A stretch of DNA of 64,000 bases, from contig CAWBRV010000003.1 in the NCBI GenBank assembly GCA_963791225.1, positions 186,001 through 250,000 on the forward strand, read 5' to 3'. Positions 50,123 through 58,249 of the stretch are shown piece by piece (the first letter of the stretch is position 1; every line of letters starts with the position of its first letter). The translations under genes and the position numbers were made by a program. The notes under the pieces are model-generated. The model saw only the letters and a list, made by a program, of their open reading frames with translations. It made no database searches and was not told the origin of the DNA. The stretch is from PALSA-612 sp963791225. Its GTDB lineage: Bacteria; Actinomycetota; Thermoleophilia; Gaiellales; Gaiellaceae.

Positions 50123-51400
50123 TCAGCTGCCGGCCGCGGGAGCCTGCGCGCGGAGATCGGCGATCACTTGCTCGGCTTCGCGCAGGTCCTTCGCCAGCGT
50201 CTGGAGCAGCTTCCAGCCGATCACGCCGTTCTGCTCGACCAGCGGGCGGAGCTCCCAGAGTGTGAGCCCGTAGCAGACGAGCTCCTCGGACGCGGTGATC
50301 GTCGCGATGCGCACCCCTTCGTCGATCAGCGCGACCTCGCCGAAGTAGTCGCCCGGCCCGAGCGTCGCCCGGAACTCTCCCCCGATCGTGACCGTGACCT
50401 CGCCGGACTGGATCACGTAGAACGCGGCTCCGCCCGATCCCTCCTTGATCACCGTCTCACCCTTGGGGAAGTGACGTTCCTTGAACAGGCGGGCGATCTG
50501 GACCACCTCGTCCCGGTCCAGGTCGGCGAAGAGACGAACGCCTTGCACGACCTCGACCGGTGCGCCTCCCGACGGTGCGTCCTGGGAGCCGGTCCGCGTG
50601 ATCGCCCTGCACTGGAGGAGGTAGAGCTGTCCTCCGGCGATGGCCCATTCGATGTCCCGATCCGGACCGTAGATCTCCTCGCACCGCTCGGCCAGCCGGT
50701 GCAGATCCTCGAGCTGGGAGTCCTCCAGGCAGAGCTGCTCGGCGAGCTCGGGTGAGAGCTTCTCCTCGAACGTGCCGCCCTCGGGAAGTGTCCGGACGGC
50801 GATCTTCTTGAGGCCCGGCGTGCGCTCGAGCACCTGCCCGGAGCGGTCGATGCGGAAGTGGTCCGGGATCACCATGCCGGCGACGACCGCCTCGCCGAGC
50901 CCCCAGCTCGCCTCGATCACCCGCTCGTCGGCGCTGTTGATCGGGTTCCGGGTGAACATCACGCCCGCGCACACGGGGTCGAGCAGCGACTGGACGACGA
51001 CGCCAACGCTCGGGCGCCGAAAGAGCCCGACGCGCTGTCGATAGGTGATCGCCGAGTCCGAGTTGGCCGACCACCAGATCTCGCGCACCGCGTCTGCGAC
51101 CGCGTCCGCCCCGGGAACGTTGAGCAGCGTCATGTGCTGCCCGGCGAAGCTCGCGTCGGCGCCGTCCTCGTCGACGGCGGACGAGCGCACCGCGAGCGGG
51201 CTGCCGAGCGGCCGAACGAGCTTCGCCACGTCCTCGAATGCCTGCTTCTCACCGCCGGCGACCGCCTCGACGACGTCGCCGGAGAGCGCGACGCCGGGCG
51301 GGAGCGGCAGGCCCGACCGCGCCGCCTCTCCCAGCCCGACAGCCTTCGAGCCGAAGACGGACTCGTCGTGTGCCTCTTCGAGCGGGACGATGCCGTCCAT
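50123..51400 (-). CDS. PEP-synthase ATP-grasp domain fused to a cyclic-nucleotide-binding domain
   Basis: A 425-residue protein. Residues 1-275 are a pyruvate-phosphate-dikinase-type ATP-binding domain: SVFGSKAVGLGEAARSGLPL, LAVRSSAVDEDGADASFAGQ, AGVMFTRNPINSADE, ASWGLGEAVVAGMVIPDHF and DIEWAIAGGQLYLLQCRAIT. Residues about 290-410 are a CRP-type cyclic-nucleotide-binding domain: FADLDRDEVVQIARLFKERH, GGAAFYVIQSGEVTVTIGGE, then DYFGEVALIDEGVRIATI, whose GE and RxA elements match the phosphate-binding cassette. A helical tail follows. The ATG overlaps the stop of the PEP-utilising partner by one base. Together they look like a split, cNMP-regulated dikinase or drug phosphotransferase. Confidence 0.88.
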   Translation of the reverse strand: MDGIVPLEEAHDESVFGSKAVGLGEAARSGLPLPPGVALSGDVVEAVAGGEKQAFEDVAKLVRPLGSPLAVRSSAVDEDGADASFAGQHMTLLNVPGADAVADAVREIWWSANSDSAITYRQRVGLFRRPSVGVVVQSLLDPVCAGVMFTRNPINSADERVIEASWGLGEAVVAGMVIPDHFRIDRSGQVLERTPGLKKIAVRTLPEGGTFEEKLSPELAEQLCLEDSQLEDLHRLAERCEEIYGPDRDIEWAIAGGQLYLLQCRAITRTGSQDAPSGGAPVEVVQGVRLFADLDRDEVVQIARLFKERHFPKGETVIKEGSGGAAFYVIQSGEVTVTIGGEFRATLGPGDYFGEVALIDEGVRIATITASEELVCYGLTLWELRPLVEQNGVIGWKLLQTLAKDLREAEQVIADLRAQAPAAGS

Positions 51401-53034
51401 CAGAGCACGCTCACCTCGCCGGCATCGCCGTCGACGCGAACGCGCGCCCCGTCGGGGATCAGCCCCGTCCCCTCGCGCGTGCCGACCACGCCCGGGATGC
51501 CGTACTCGCGCGAGACGATCGCCGCGTGCGACAGCAGCCCGCCCGCGTCCGTCACGATCGCACCGAGCAGCGGCAGCAGGATGTTGAACGCCTCGGTCGT
51601 CGACTCGGTCACGAGGACGTCTCCCTGCACGATGCGGTCGAACTCGGTCGGACCGGAGATGAGCCGCGCCGGCCCCTCGTAGCTGCCGGGGCTCGCGGCC
51701 AACCCGCGCACGAGCCGCTCCTCGTGCTCGGCTTCCGAGCTCGCGAAGATCTCGCCGACGGCGATCATCGTCGCCCGCATGATCCGAGCGACCCCGGGCG
51801 GGAGCCCGCTCGGGTCGGGCGGAGGCGGCGGGGGCGGGCCGAGCGTCGGCGGCGCATCCCTCGCGGTGAGAGACGTCCGTAGGGCGTTCCGTGCCGCGAG
51901 CTCCTCCGCGGACGGGCCGCCCGTGCCGGACACGAGCGCCTTCATCTCCTCGAAGTCGGCGTCGACGAAGTGCTCCGGGTCCTGGATGCGCCCGCTCGCT
52001 GCGAGGCGCCGACCGGCGCCGATCACCGCTCGCCGCATGATCCCCGACGCCCAGATGTCGCTGAAGACGCCGCGCTCGTCGCGAAGGCGGTAGGTCAACC
52101 GGGCTTCCTCGAGCAGATCGTCGAACTCGGCGCGATGCTCCTCGGGCACCTGGTTGCGGACGTCGGCGATGCGTTCCTCGACGTCGGACTCCTCCCGCGT
52201 TCCCTCGTCCGCCGCGACGCGGATCGCGCGCAGGAGCGTGTCCGGCAGCTCGAGGGCGTACCGACCCGCGATGTCGAAGCCGTCGAGCAGCCGGTAGCCG
52301 ACGAGGTCGAGGTAGGCCGCCGCCGCCGCTCCCGACTCGCCGTCGAGCGAGCGCAGCTGCTCCAGGGCGTCGCCCGGGTCGCCGTCCGACTCGAGGATCT
52401 GTCGCGCCGCGGGATCATCCGCGATCGCCGTCAGCAACCGCTCGAGCTCCGACGAGGCGCCGGAGGACACGGGCGACGCGCCGCGCATCAGGCCGAGCAG
52501 CTGCGACGGCGGCAGGCCCGTCCAGTCGCCCACGTGCGCCAGGAAATCCCCGGTCGGCAGCACCGCCGCGCCCGTGAAGCGCATGTGCTGATAGATCATC
52601 TCGATGTGGTGGTCGCGGCAACGCGTCAGGTACGCCACCAGCTCCTCGTCGGAGAGCGCATCGGGATCGACCGACTGCAGTTCACGGTGTACGACCACCG
52701 ACGTGGGCTTGAACGTCCCGTCCCACTCGCGCAACTGCTCGCGCCAAAGCTTGCCCTGAACGGCCTCCTCTGCCCGCTGGAAGCGAGCCGGGATCTCGCT
52801 CTCGGCAACCGGGATGACCGTCTTGTACGCGAAGCCGTTCAGGTACGCGTAGCCGAGCGTGTCGATCAGCATCCCGTAGTAGCTCGTCAGCTCGCGAAAA
52901 CCTCGCTGGAACGGCTCCGGGTGCATCTCGGCCCAGTAGCGAGTGACCGGACGTGGGAAGTGGACGGCGTCCAGTTCCCAGAACCCCGGCCCGGGAGGAT
53001 CGAAGTGAAGCTCGCCTGCTGCTGCTACGGACAT
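51400..53034 (-). CDS. PEP-utilising enzyme with mobile His domain, partner of the ATP-grasp protein
   Basis: A 544-residue protein. The C-terminal 80 residues are the swivelling phosphohistidine domain: GDVLVTESTTEAFNILLPLL, then TDAGGLLSHAAIVSREYGIP with the catalytic His in SHAAIV, and GVVGTREGTGLIPDGARVRV. The N-terminal 440 residues are helical, like the substrate-binding part of rifampin phosphotransferase and phenylphosphate synthase subunits (AEMHPEPFQRGFRELTSYYG, RDHHIEMIYQHMRFTGAAVL). The order of domains is that of a dikinase cut in two and reversed. It is the first gene of the two-gene unit. The acceptor molecule is unknown. Confidence 0.88.
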   Translation of the reverse strand: MSVAAAGELHFDPPGPGFWELDAVHFPRPVTRYWAEMHPEPFQRGFRELTSYYGMLIDTLGYAYLNGFAYKTVIPVAESEIPARFQRAEEAVQGKLWREQLREWDGTFKPTSVVVHRELQSVDPDALSDEELVAYLTRCRDHHIEMIYQHMRFTGAAVLPTGDFLAHVGDWTGLPPSQLLGLMRGASPVSSGASSELERLLTAIADDPAARQILESDGDPGDALEQLRSLDGESGAAAAAYLDLVGYRLLDGFDIAGRYALELPDTLLRAIRVAADEGTREESDVEERIADVRNQVPEEHRAEFDDLLEEARLTYRLRDERGVFSDIWASGIMRRAVIGAGRRLAASGRIQDPEHFVDADFEEMKALVSGTGGPSAEELAARNALRTSLTARDAPPTLGPPPPPPPDPSGLPPGVARIMRATMIAVGEIFASSEAEHEERLVRGLAASPGSYEGPARLISGPTEFDRIVQGDVLVTESTTEAFNILLPLLGAIVTDAGGLLSHAAIVSREYGIPGVVGTREGTGLIPDGARVRVDGDAGEVSVL

Positions 53035-53226
53035 CTGGTTCCTTTCTCTTTTTCGCGAGGACCGCTTTCCGGGAGCTTTTCAGATGGTGCCGGCACGTGC
53101 GCGGGAGGCGGCCGGCACGCCGGATCGCTCGGGCGACTGCGCGCGCCGGCATAGGGCGTTCGCCCGATGCGGCCAGGTGCCGCGGGGCGCATGCTCATCC
53201 GGTCAACCGACGAAGGAGGAGAAGGA

Positions 53227-53499
53227 ATGATCCTGGCAACGACGCAGGTCGAGGATTACGACCGGTTCGTGGAGATCTTCTCGACCAAGGGCGCCGAGAA
53301 GCGCAAGCAGCACGGCTCCAAGGGCGCGACCGTCTTCCGCGACCCCAACGAGGCGGACCGGGTCTGGGTGCTCTTCGACTGGGACGCCGAGGGTTGGCAG
53401 AGCTTCGTCTCCGACCCCGAAGTCCCCCCGATCATGCAGGAAGCAGGGCACAAGGGCAGGCCCCAGGCGGCGGAGCTCGGTGGGCGCTACGACGCCTAG
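53227..53499 (+). CDS. Small ABM-like/dimeric alpha-beta barrel protein
   Basis: A 90-residue protein: ILATTQVEDYDRFVEIFSTK, GSKGATVFRDPNEADRVWVL, FDWDAEGWQSFVSDPEVPPI. The beta-alpha-beta layout and RDPNExDxVWVLFDWD phrase match small antibiotic-biosynthesis-monooxygenase-like or cyclase proteins common in actinobacteria. AGGAGAAGGA lies directly before the ATG. It overlaps the start of the LuxR-type gene by 20 bases. It is divergent from the PEP-utilising pair. Confidence 0.75.
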   Translation: MILATTQVEDYDRFVEIFSTKGAEKRKQHGSKGATVFRDPNEADRVWVLFDWDAEGWQSFVSDPEVPPIMQEAGHKGRPQAAELGGRYDA

Positions 53500-53695
53500 T
53501 AGTGTCCGGCTGACCGAGCGCGAGCTGGAGGTGCTGCTCGTGCTCGTGCGCGGCGGGTCGAACCAGGAGATCGCCCGGGATCTCGGCATCTCGGCCAAGA
53601 CCGTCGGCCACCACGTCCAGAACGTCTACCGGAAGGCCGATGTCCACAGCCGCGCCGCGGCGACCCGCTGGGCGTTCGAGCAAGACCTCGTCTGA
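53480..53695 (+). CDS. Stand-alone LuxR-type DNA-binding domain protein
   Basis: A 71-residue protein that is almost only a GerE/LuxR helix-turn-helix: RLTERELEVLLVLVRGGSNQ, EIARDLGISAKTVGHHVQNV and YRKADVHSRAAATRWAFEQD. There is no receiver or ligand-binding domain. The GTG at 53480 overlaps the end of the ABM-like gene. It is followed 47 bases later by an AmiC-like binding protein without signal peptide, with which it may form a two-part ligand-responsive switch. Alternatively it may be the only surviving piece of a longer regulator. Confidence 0.75.
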   Translation: MGATTPSSVRLTERELEVLLVLVRGGSNQEIARDLGISAKTVGHHVQNVYRKADVHSRAAATRWAFEQDLV

Positions 53696-53742
53696 CCAGT
53701 TCGACGGCCAGCCCAACAACCCAGCCTGAAGGAGAGAACGCG

Positions 53743-54897
53743 ATGCAAGAGTCAGCTTCAGCTCATCCGATCAAGGTCGGCGTGATCACGGACCAGACGG
53801 GCGCCCTGTCGTTCATGGGCGTCGCCAACGCAAACGTGGCGAAGATGGTGATCGACGACATCAATGCCAACGGCGGCCTGTTGGGACGAAAGATCAAGCT
53901 GTACCTCGAAGACAGCGAAACCACAGACAGCGTCGGGGAAGCGAAGGCGATGAAGCTCGTCCAGCACGATCACGTCGATGTGATCCTCGGCGGCATCTAC
54001 AGCTCGATGAGGCAAGCGATCAAGGGCTCGGCCGTGGTGGAGGGCAAGACGCTCTACATCTACCCGGAGCAATACGAGGGGCAGGAATGCGACCCGCTCA
54101 TCTTCTGCACCGGGCCGGTACCGGCGCAACAGGTCGAGCCGCTGATTCCCTGGCTGATGCAACAGACGGGGGCGAAGAAGTTCTATCTGCCGTCAGCGGA
54201 CTACATGTGGCCGCACACGCTGAACAACAAGGTCCGTGAGGTCGTGACGGCGAACGGCGGTGCGATCGTCGGGGAGGAGTACTTCCCCCTCGATCACACC
54301 GACTACGCACAGACCATCGACAGGATCACGTCCAGCGGCGCAGAGGTGGTCTTCAACACGATCGTGCCACCCGGGCTCACACCGTTCCTCGAACTGCTCT
54401 ACGACTCAGGCTTCACCCGACGAGGTGGATCCGTCGTCTGCACGTACTTCGACGAGAACTTCCTGAACCTGGTGCCGGCCGCACACGTGGAGGGCCTGTA
54501 CAGCTGCCTCGACTACTACCAGAACGTCAGCGACCCGTTCAGCGAGGAACTCCTCGGCGAGTACGACAGGCTCTATCCCGGCAACGCCAAGTTCACCGCC
54601 GGAAGTGCGTGTTCAGGTATGTACCGAGGCCTGAAGCTCTGGGAGGCCGCCGTACGAGAGGCAGGCTCGCTTGAGCAGGACGCTGTCATCGAGGCGCTCG
54701 ATCATGCAGCGATCCCTGCGGGCCCGGGCGGTCCGGCTGAGATGGTGCCCGGCCAGCATCACGTTCGCATGAACATGTACATCGCCCAGGCACGAAACGG
54801 TCAGTTCGAGGTCCTCGAGAATCTGGGAGCCATCGACCCCAACGAACAGGAAATCGCGTCTGGCGCCCTGCTCGCCGGTCCGGTGCTGACAGCCTGA
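53743..54897 (+). CDS. Cytoplasmic AmiC/UrtA-like periplasmic-binding-fold protein
   Basis: A 384-residue type I binding protein: IKVGVITDQTGALSFMGVAN, VIDDINANGGLLGRKIKLYL, VDVILGGIYSSMRQAIKGSA and YPEQYEGQECDPLIFCTGPV are typical of amide/urea-binding proteins AmiC and UrtA. The start MQESASAHPIKVGVITDQTG has no signal peptide or lipobox, and no hydrophobic extension is available upstream, so it is probably cytoplasmic, as AmiC is. No permease or ATPase genes adjoin. AAGGAGAGAACGCG precedes the ATG. A sensor role together with the upstream LuxR-domain protein is the inference; the ligand may be an amide, urea or amino-acid-like compound. Confidence 0.85.
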   Translation: MQESASAHPIKVGVITDQTGALSFMGVANANVAKMVIDDINANGGLLGRKIKLYLEDSETTDSVGEAKAMKLVQHDHVDVILGGIYSSMRQAIKGSAVVEGKTLYIYPEQYEGQECDPLIFCTGPVPAQQVEPLIPWLMQQTGAKKFYLPSADYMWPHTLNNKVREVVTANGGAIVGEEYFPLDHTDYAQTIDRITSSGAEVVFNTIVPPGLTPFLELLYDSGFTRRGGSVVCTYFDENFLNLVPAAHVEGLYSCLDYYQNVSDPFSEELLGEYDRLYPGNAKFTAGSACSGMYRGLKLWEAAVREAGSLEQDAVIEALDHAAIPAGPGGPAEMVPGQHHVRMNMYIAQARNGQFEVLENLGAIDPNEQEIASGALLAGPVLTA

Positions 54898-54909
54898 AGG
54901 CCTGAGATT

Positions 54910-54957
54910 TGTCGGGCAGTCTCGCAGGCGCGAAGCGCCCGCAGGGACTGCCCGACA
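54910..54957 (+). terminator. Long hairpin after the AmiC-like gene
   Basis: TGTCGGGCAGTC and GACTGCCCGACA form a perfect 12-bp stem; the 24-base interior contains a second stem GGCGC-GAA-GCGCC. It begins 12 bases after the stop codon. There is no T-run. It may end or protect the transcript. Confidence 0.55.
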
Positions 54958-55063
54958 TCCTCGACGCCGAGCTGCAAGCCGAGCCCGGGATCACGCTCGG
55001 CTGGTACGAGACCGCCCACCCCGACACTCGGCCTCGAGGACAGCGGAACACCCTTGAACCTAA

Positions 55064-55145
55064 TGGGGGCGGGAGGATTCGAACCTCCGTAGGCTGAGCC
55101 AACGGGTTTACAGCCCGTCCCCTTTGGCCACTCGGGTACACCCCC
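55064..55145 (-). tRNA. tRNA-Tyr (GTA)
   Basis: An 82-base class II tRNA: acceptor GGGGGTG pairing with CGCCCCC (one G-U), D arm CCCGAGTGGCCAAAGGG, anticodon stem ACGGG/CCCGT around loop CTGTAAA giving anticodon GTA, a long variable arm and T arm GGAGG-TTCGAAT-CCTCC. Discriminator A73. Confidence 0.97.
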
Positions 55146-55186
55146 TGGAGCGGCGCCATTCTAACGGCGTCGCGAGGCAGCGCCGG

Positions 55187-55990
55187 CTAGTCGACCTGGA
55201 TCTGCTCGATCCCGGCCTCGCCGGCCGGGAGTTGCGGGTCGAGCTTCTCGAGCGCGTCCACGAGCAGCGTCGCGACCGCGGTTGCCTTGACCCAGTTGCG
55301 GTCGGCCGGGACGACGTGCCACGGCGCCCACTCGGTCGAGGTTTCGGCGAGCGCCTCCTCGTAGGCGGCGATGAACTCGTCGTAGCGCGCGTGGACGTCG
55401 AGGTCGGCCTTGCGGAATTTCCAACGCTTTTCGGGATCCTGGATCCGCTCGCGGAAGCGCTTGCCCTGCTCGTCGCGCGAGACGTTGAGGAAGACCTTGA
55501 CGAGCGTCGTCCCCTCGTCGGTGAGCATGCGCTCGAGCTCGTTGATGTGGTGCGGCCGGCGGCTCCAGACCTCCTTGGGCGCGAGGTCGAGCATCCGCAC
55601 CGTGACGACGTCCTCGTAGTGCGAGCGGTTGAAGATCCCGATCTCGCCCCGGGCCGGCAGTACTGCGTGGATCCGCCAGAGATAGTCGTGCGCGACCTCG
55701 GAGCCGGCCGGCGCCTTGAACGAGACGACGCGGCAGCCCTGTGGGTTCACGCCCTGGAGCACGGCGCGGATCACACCGTCCTTCCCGGACGCGTCCATCC
55801 CCTGGATCACGAGCAGGACGCTGCGCCGCCCCTCGGCGTACAGACGGTCGTGGAGGAGCTCGAGCCGCTCGTGCAACTTGGCCAGCCGTTCCTTTGCCTC
55901 GGCCTTGTCCGCGATACCGAGGGTGTCGCGAGGATCGCGCTCGGCGATCTTCGGGTTATGGCCCGGCTGCACGCGAATGCGGTCGATCAT
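55187..55990 (-). CDS. Polyphosphate kinase 2 (PPK2) family protein
   Basis: A 267-residue PPK2. Walker A is VIQGMDASGKDG (residues 61-72), followed by VIRAVLQGVNPQGCRVVSF with the lid region, and IGIFNRSHYEDVVTVRM (117-133) with the Walker B-like NRSHYED. RRPHHINELERMLTDEGTTL and QDPEKRWKFRKADLDV complete the pattern. PPK2 enzymes transfer phosphate between polyphosphate and nucleotides; the single-domain short form usually makes ADP/ATP or GTP from polyphosphate (class I-III). It is divergent from the geranylgeranyl-reductase-like gene 38 bases away. Confidence 0.95.
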   Translation of the reverse strand: MIDRIRVQPGHNPKIAERDPRDTLGIADKAEAKERLAKLHERLELLHDRLYAEGRRSVLLVIQGMDASGKDGVIRAVLQGVNPQGCRVVSFKAPAGSEVAHDYLWRIHAVLPARGEIGIFNRSHYEDVVTVRMLDLAPKEVWSRRPHHINELERMLTDEGTTLVKVFLNVSRDEQGKRFRERIQDPEKRWKFRKADLDVHARYDEFIAAYEEALAETSTEWAPWHVVPADRNWVKATAVATLLVDALEKLDPQLPAGEAGIEQIQVD

Positions 55991-56028
55991 GGGCGGCCGA
56001 CTCTACTCCGCGACTACGATCCTCGCCG

Positions 56029-57213
56029 ATGGAGAGTTTCGATGTCATCGTCGTCGGCGCCGGTCCGGCCGGATCGACCACCGCGTACCGGCTCGCGACG
56101 GCCGGCAAGCGCGTGCTGCTGCTGGACAAGGCGCGCTTCCCGCGAGACAAGCCGTGCGGCGGCGGGCTGACCGTGCGCGCGGTGCGGCAGCTGCCGGTCT
56201 CACCCGATCCGGTCGTCGAGCACGTCGTCGATCGCATGGGCTTCCGGCTCCGCTACGGCTCCCGTTTCGAGCGGGCCGGCCGCGAGCCGCTCGTCTACAT
56301 GACGCAGCGGCGCCTCCTCGACAACTACCTCGTCGAGCAGGCCGTCGCGGCCGGGGCAGAGTTCCGGGACGGCGTCAAGGTCGCGGACGTCCACGCGGAC
56401 GAGCACGGCACGAGCGTGACCGTCGACGGCGCACCGGTCGAAGCAGCGGTCCTCGTCGCTGCCGACGGTGTGAACGGGACGATGCGGAAGACGCTCGACC
56501 TCGGCGGCGAGTACGTGCTCGGCGTCGCGTTCGAGGGCAATGTCCCGAAGGAGGTCGTGGGCAACCGCTTCGACGGCCTCGCCGAGTTCGAGCTCGGGAC
56601 GATCCCGGGCGGCTACGCCTGGATCTTCCCCAAGGGCGATCACATCAACGTCGGCGTCGGCGGCTGGGAGAGCGTCGGCCCGACCCTTCGCGACCACCTC
56701 GGCATCCTCTGCCGCGCCCACGGGATCTCCGAGGAGTCGGTGTCGGACCTGCGCGGTCACCGGTTGCCGCTGCGGCGCTCCGGGTCGGTGGCGGCGCGCG
56801 GCCGGGCTCTGCTCGTCGGCGACGCGGGCGGCCTCGTCGATCCGCTCTCCGGCGACGGCATGTACGAGGCGTTCGCGTCCTCGCGGCTCGCGACGGAGTC
56901 GATCGTCGACCTGCTCGAAGGCCGCGCGGAGAGCCTCGCCGGCTACAACGAGAAGCTCGCGAACGCGCTCTCGCTCACGGCCGCCGGGTCGTGGGGCGCG
57001 AAGATCGCGCTCGACCGCTATCCGTGGCTGACGTTCAACCTCGGCCGAGCTCCCGTGGCCTGGGGCGCGGTCGAGCGAATGCTGAGCGGCGACCTGAAGC
57101 ACCCCGGGGGCGAGCGCGGCCTGGCCCGCTTCGCGCTGAAGATGATCGAGGGGCTCGCGCGGGCCGCGGGCGACCCGGGGGCGGCCTACCGGGCGGAGGC
57201 CAACACGGCTTAA
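56029..57213 (+). CDS. Geranylgeranyl-reductase family FAD oxidoreductase
   Basis: A 394-residue flavoprotein. The FAD site is DVIVVGAGPAGSTTAYRLAT (residues 5-24), followed by FPRDKPCGGGLTVRAVRQL, whose PCGGGL is the hallmark of geranylgeranyl-reductase/ChlP-like enzymes. Later motifs are GGYAWIFPKGDHINVGVGG and LLVGDAGGLVDPLSGDGMYE. Such enzymes saturate isoprenoid side chains, for example of menaquinone or archaeal-type lipids. The ATG at 56029 sits directly before the Rossmann strand. The prepilin peptidase gene follows. Confidence 0.9.
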   Translation: MESFDVIVVGAGPAGSTTAYRLATAGKRVLLLDKARFPRDKPCGGGLTVRAVRQLPVSPDPVVEHVVDRMGFRLRYGSRFERAGREPLVYMTQRRLLDNYLVEQAVAAGAEFRDGVKVADVHADEHGTSVTVDGAPVEAAVLVAADGVNGTMRKTLDLGGEYVLGVAFEGNVPKEVVGNRFDGLAEFELGTIPGGYAWIFPKGDHINVGVGGWESVGPTLRDHLGILCRAHGISEESVSDLRGHRLPLRRSGSVAARGRALLVGDAGGLVDPLSGDGMYEAFASSRLATESIVDLLEGRAESLAGYNEKLANALSLTAAGSWGAKIALDRYPWLTFNLGRAPVAWGAVERMLSGDLKHPGGERGLARFALKMIEGLARAAGDPGAAYRAEANTA

Positions 57214-57245
57214 CTCCGGCGGCGTGCCTGCCGAGAACTGTCTCG

Positions 57246-57821
57246 GTGAGCCTGTTCGCCGCTGTCGTCTCGTACACGCTTCCCGACGTCGAGCGGGAGC
57301 CCGGCCGGCTGCCCGCCGGCGTCTACCGCTCGCTGCCGTTCGTCGGCGCCGCGCTCGTCGCCGGCTGCCTCGTCGAGTTCGGCGCCACGCTGCACGGATT
57401 CTGCGCCTCGGTCTTCTGCCTCGCACTCGTCATCGTCAGCGCGACCGACCTCGAGTACCGGCTGATCCCGGACCGCGTCGTCGGCCCGGCATCGCTGATC
57501 GTGCTCGTCGGCATGACGATTGCGGAGCCGAGCCCGCGCTGGGCGATCGCCGCCTTCGGCGCCTTCCTGTTCCTGCTCGTCTTCAGCCTGATCTCGCCGC
57601 AGGGCATGGGGATGGGCGACGTCAAGCTCGCGTTCCTGATGGGCGCCGCGCTCGGACCGCCCGTTGCCGTCGCGCTCGTCCTCGCGAGCCTCGCGTCGCT
57701 GATTCCGTCGATCTTCATCCTGATCCGGTACGGCCGTGCCGGACGCAAGGTCGGCTTTCCGTTCGGTCCCTTCCTCGCGCTCGGCTCGGTGCTGACGCTG
57801 TTCCTGTACGGGGCGCTGTGA
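57246..57821 (+). CDS. Prepilin peptidase (A24 family, short form)
   Basis: A 191-residue membrane aspartic protease. VIVSATDLEYRLIPDRVVGP holds the first catalytic Asp and GMGMGDVKLAFLMGAALG the second (GxGD motif). The transmembrane helices are FVGAALVAGCLVEF, AIAAFGAFLFLLVFSLI and PVAVALVLASLASLIPSIFI. The N-terminal methyltransferase domain with CxxC of full-length PilD is absent, as in Tad-type and other short prepilin peptidases. The GTG at 57246 is the first start that leaves a complete core; no strong ribosome-binding site. The downstream pilin-like gene overlaps its stop (GTGA). Confidence 0.85.
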   Translation: MSLFAAVVSYTLPDVEREPGRLPAGVYRSLPFVGAALVAGCLVEFGATLHGFCASVFCLALVIVSATDLEYRLIPDRVVGPASLIVLVGMTIAEPSPRWAIAAFGAFLFLLVFSLISPQGMGMGDVKLAFLMGAALGPPVAVALVLASLASLIPSIFILIRYGRAGRKVGFPFGPFLALGSVLTLFLYGAL

Positions 57822-58246
57822 TCGTGGCTCCGCTCACCCGGCTCGGCATCACCCGTTCGAGTGTCGCCCGGACGGGGGACACGGCCGATGGGTACCGCGT
57901 GATCGCCGCCCGTCGCCTCAACCGCGCGCACACGTCGCTCAGCCTGGTCGAGCTCGGCCTGATCGCGATCGTGCTCGGGATCGCGACGGCCGTCGCGGTG
58001 CCCGAGTACCTCGACCTGCGCCAGGACGCGAGGGAGGACTCGGCCAAGTCGCGGCTGACGCAGGCGACGCAGACGCTCCAGCATCGGCACGCCTCCGCCG
58101 GCACGTACGCGGGCGCGGCGCTTCCGGCGGGCGTCCACGTTCGCAGCGTCGGGCCGACGGCGTTCTGCATCGAGACGATGGCCGGCAGCGACACCTGGCA
58201 CGTCTCGCGTGGCTCGAAGCCCACCTCCGGCGCCTGCGCGCGCTAG
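57818..58246 (+). CDS. Type IV pilin-like protein with atypical prepilin motif
   Basis: A 142-residue protein. A 40-residue basic N-terminus precedes the hydrophobic helix SLSLVELGLIAIVLGIATAV, in which the Glu of LVEL corresponds to the conserved Glu5 of type IV pilins. The residue at the expected cleavage site is Ser rather than Gly. The C-terminal globular part is short and has cysteines at CIET and SGACAR that could form the pilin disulfide. Its start overlaps the stop of the prepilin peptidase gene, so the two are a functional pair. No assembly ATPase or platform gene is in the window. Confidence 0.7.
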   Translation: MIVAPLTRLGITRSSVARTGDTADGYRVIAARRLNRAHTSLSLVELGLIAIVLGIATAVAVPEYLDLRQDAREDSAKSRLTQATQTLQHRHASAGTYAGAALPAGVHVRSVGPTAFCIETMAGSDTWHVSRGSKPTSGACAR

Positions 58247-58249
58247 CGG

